Assembly: GCA_018263655.1 (NCBI GenBank)
Contig: JAANWY010000308.1
Coordinates: forward strand, 1 to 9,669
DNA from: Anaerolineales bacterium
GTDB lineage: Bacteria; Chloroflexota; Anaerolineae; Epilineales; JAANWY01
Direction of reading: 5' to 3'
Length of the DNA stretch: 9,669 nt
Every line of letters starts with the position of its first letter. Within the stretch, counting starts at the first letter, position 1. Positions 8,599 to 9,669 of this stretch are shown in pieces. The notes under the pieces are model-generated. The model was not told the DNA's origin. It made no database searches and saw only the letters and a list, made by a program, of their open reading frames with translations. The position numbers and the translations under genes are program-made.

Positions 8599-8680
8599 AA
8601 GGGTTTGTCAAGAAACGACTTCCCGTTGTTAGGCGGATTCCCTAAGGCGAAACGGGAACTAATATTTTGACAGGCCCTAA
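8599..8680 (+). repeat. Nested palindrome upstream of the CarD gene
   Basis: Outer arms AAGGGTTTGTCAA (8599-8611) and TTGACAGGCCCTAA (8667-8680) are imperfect inverted repeats. Inside, TTCCCGTT (8620-8627) pairs perfectly with AACGGGAA (8651-8658), and within that TTAGG (8629-8633) pairs with CCTAA (8641-8645). In addition ATTCCCTAAGGC (8637-8648) can pair with GCCCTAAGGGAAT (8674-8686), which would compete with the inner hairpin. It could be a palindromic intergenic repeat or a leader with alternative folds. The TTGACA in the right arm has no partner -10 box at a suitable distance. Confidence 0.55.
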
Positions 8681-8720
8681 GGGAATGCGACCTTTCTTAT
8701 GTTCGCGGCACTTGAGTGTG

Positions 8721-8728
8721 AAAGGAGA
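8721..8728 (+). promoter_or_regulatory. Ribosome binding site that fixes the CarD start
   Basis: AAAGGAGA lies 6 nt before ATG at 8735. The in-frame ATG at 8699 has no such site and would add 12 residues before the conserved family start, so 8735 is preferred. Confidence 0.85.
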
Positions 8729-8734
8729 CAGAAC

Positions 8735-9289
8735 ATGTTTGAAGTGGAAGACAAGGTTGTCCATCCAGCGCATGGCGCAGGAGTTATAGCTGGAATCGAA
8801 GAAAAGGAATTGCTTGACGAGTACAGTCAATACTACATTATCCAGTTGACTGCCACTGAGATGAAACTCATGATTCCTGTCGAGACAGCCGACGAAATTG
8901 GACTAAGGCCCGTAGCGAAGCCGGCCCAGGTCAGAACCATCTACGAGACGCTGCGAGCCAAGCCACGGGACCTGGTCAACGATTTCAAGAAGCGACAATC
9001 CATCCTGACTGCGCAGCTCAAGAGTGGCGAAATTCTAGAGGTCAGTGAAGTGGTCCGGGATCTTTTCTGGCGCAATGAGGATAGCCCGCTGTCGCCAACA
9101 GAGAGCCGGCAACTAGAAGGCGCTCAAGAGCAACTAGCTGGCGAACTCAGCCTGGCCGAGGACGTCGATGTTGAGGAATCGCTCGTCCGAGTTAACGACA
9201 CCCTGAGGGAATCATTTCAACAGAAGCAACTCGAGAAGCAACTCGCAGCCGCGAACGGCGCTGAGTCGGGCGTCGCCGCTGACAGTTGA
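8735..9289 (+). CDS. CarD/CdnL-family RNA polymerase-binding transcription regulator
   Basis: CarD-family proteins bind the polymerase beta subunit through an N-terminal Tudor-like domain and stabilise the open promoter complex through a helical C-terminal domain. This 184-residue product starts with the family signature (FEVEDKVVHPAHGAGVI), with the polymerase-interaction domain at about 1-60. The C-terminal helices contain LKSGEILEVSEVVRDLFW (95-112) and LSPTESRQLEGAQEQLAGEL (119-138), matching CdnL/CarD of mycobacteria and Thermus. At the position of the DNA-wedge tryptophan (Trp85 in M. tuberculosis) I align Phe84 in VNDFKKRQ. The tail from about 160 is Gln/Ala rich and longer than in mycobacterial CarD (about 162 residues). 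The gene appears monocistronic at its 3' end, closed by a strong terminator. Closeness to rpoC fits a transcription role but does not prove coregulation. Confidence 0.92.
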   Translation: MFEVEDKVVHPAHGAGVIAGIEEKELLDEYSQYYIIQLTATEMKLMIPVETADEIGLRPVAKPAQVRTIYETLRAKPRDLVNDFKKRQSILTAQLKSGEILEVSEVVRDLFWRNEDSPLSPTESRQLEGAQEQLAGELSLAEDVDVEESLVRVNDTLRESFQQKQLEKQLAAANGAESGVAADS

Positions 9290-9305
9290 TCACGTTGCAG
9301 ACGGG

Positions 9306-9341
9306 AAAAACGGGGGCAGTACCGCACTGCCCCCGTTTTTT
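9306..9341 (+). terminator. Strong intrinsic terminator after the CarD gene
   Basis: A perfect 15-bp stem, AAAAACGGGGGCAGT (9306-9320) with ACTGCCCCCGTTTTT (9326-9340), has a 5-nt loop ACCGC and ends in a six-T run. The A-tract on the left arm means it could also end transcription arriving from the right. Confidence 0.95.
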
Positions 9342-9346
9342 CAGTC

Positions 9347-9442
9347 TAAGGGGATTCCAGAATTTAAAACCTCCCAAAGACCCAAAGATTTATGAGGGAA
9401 ATGGGCCATTTTTGGGAGGTTTATTTCCCTGGAAGTCCCTAA
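9347..9442 (+). mobile_element. Palindromic MITE-like element, copy B, with TAA direct repeats
   Basis: The element is 9350-9439 (90 bp), in the same orientation as copy A at 1309-1395, with 13 hand-counted mismatches and one 3-nt length difference. Terminal inverted repeats are 9350-9360 and 9429-9439. An inner stem is perfect over 12 bp, AAACCTCCCAAA (9367-9378) with TTTGGGAGGTTT (9411-9422), and CCCA (9381-9384) can pair with TGGG (9402-9405) inside it. TAA flanks both sides (9347-9349 and 9440-9442), differing from the TGC around copy A, which supports independent insertion. It lies 8 bp beyond the terminator and encodes no protein. Confidence 0.72.
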
Positions 9443-9522
9443 TGCAACTCATTTGATACGCTAGTAGTGCTCGGCATAAATAAGTCACCAGTTGCCCATC
9501 GAAATCACGGCCAGCATCCCGA

Positions 9523-9648
9523 GCGACGTCCCGAGCTTGACGAGGGGTAGGCCGGAACATAGTGGAGGCCGTATCGAGGGGTGCGGGTTCAGGATAGTAC
9601 GGTACTTAGGTTCGAGCCGCACCCCCTTCGTCAAGCTCAGGACGTCGC
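9523..9648. repeat. Long inverted repeat with nested arms near the window end
   Basis: Left arm 9523-9547 (starting GCGACGTCC, then GAGCTTGACGA) is complementary to 9624-9648 over 25 bp with two mismatches. Inside, GGGGTGCGG (9578-9586) pairs with CCGCACCCC (9617-9625), an alternative that competes for the end of the right arm. CGTATCGA (9570-9577) recurs inverted as TCGATACG (9650-9657). The GAGCTTGACGAAGG core resembles widespread intergenic repeats of the CTGAGCTTGTCGAAGG type (from memory). No gene was found in 9443-9669. Confidence 0.75.
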
Positions 9649-9669
9649 TTCGATACGCTTCAGATCGGA

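Noticed and set aside
8667..8700. TTGACA at 8667 as the -35 box of a CarD promoter
   Set aside because: No -10-like hexamer occurs 16-18 bp downstream. The nearest candidates are 22-24 bp away.
8699..8734. Upstream ATG start (8699) for the CarD gene
   Set aside because: It lacks a ribosome binding site and adds residues unrelated to the family. ATG at 8735 has AAAGGAGA at proper spacing.

Overview
The window reads as a chromosomal segment of a moderately GC-rich bacterium, most likely a member of Chloroflexota (Anaerolineae-like). That placement is inference from several traits: an RNA polymerase beta' subunit with a long coiled-coil insertion in its N-terminal part, a four-domain ribosomal protein S1 with a long acidic tail, a zinc-ribbon/cold-shock fusion protein, a CarD-type polymerase regulator, and secreted-protease remains with an Ig-like C-terminal domain. 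All recognised genes are on the + strand.

Layout: (1) 1-968, the C-terminal part of an S8 (subtilisin-like) serine protease whose start lies before the window. (2) 969-1669, a 700-bp gene-free stretch with a perfect-consensus sigma70-type promoter (1006-1033), a 14-bp tandem duplication, copy A of an ~88-bp palindromic repeat with apparent 3-bp target duplication, and a long hairpin just ahead of the rpoC ribosome binding site. (3) 1670-6055, rpoC, interrupted by an in-frame TAA at 3503-3505, twelve codons before the catalytic NADFDGD motif. (4) 6056-6298, an intergenic stretch that folds almost end to end into nested stems, including three 8-bp tandem repeats. (5) 6299-7834, rpsA. (6) 8030-8497, a zinc-ribbon plus cold-shock-domain protein. 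(7) 8498-8734, two hairpins, one of them a nested palindrome with alternative pairings. (8) 8735-9289, a CarD/CdnL-type regulator, closed by a textbook intrinsic terminator (9306-9341). (9) 9342-9669, copy B of the palindromic repeat, then a second inverted-repeat structure of another type running to the window end.

The genes share a theme: RNA polymerase catalytic subunit, a CarD-type factor that in other bacteria binds polymerase at promoters, and two RNA-binding proteins (S1 and a cold-shock protein). No rpoB lies immediately upstream of rpoC, unlike the usual rpoB-rpoC operon, and rpoC appears to have its own promoter with a leader of roughly 630 nt.

I found no evidence of a new defence or metabolic system. 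The observations most worth checking are the stop codon in rpoC, the pair of ~90-bp palindromic elements with matching short direct repeats, and the structured region between rpoC and rpsA. All alignments and pairings were made by eye.
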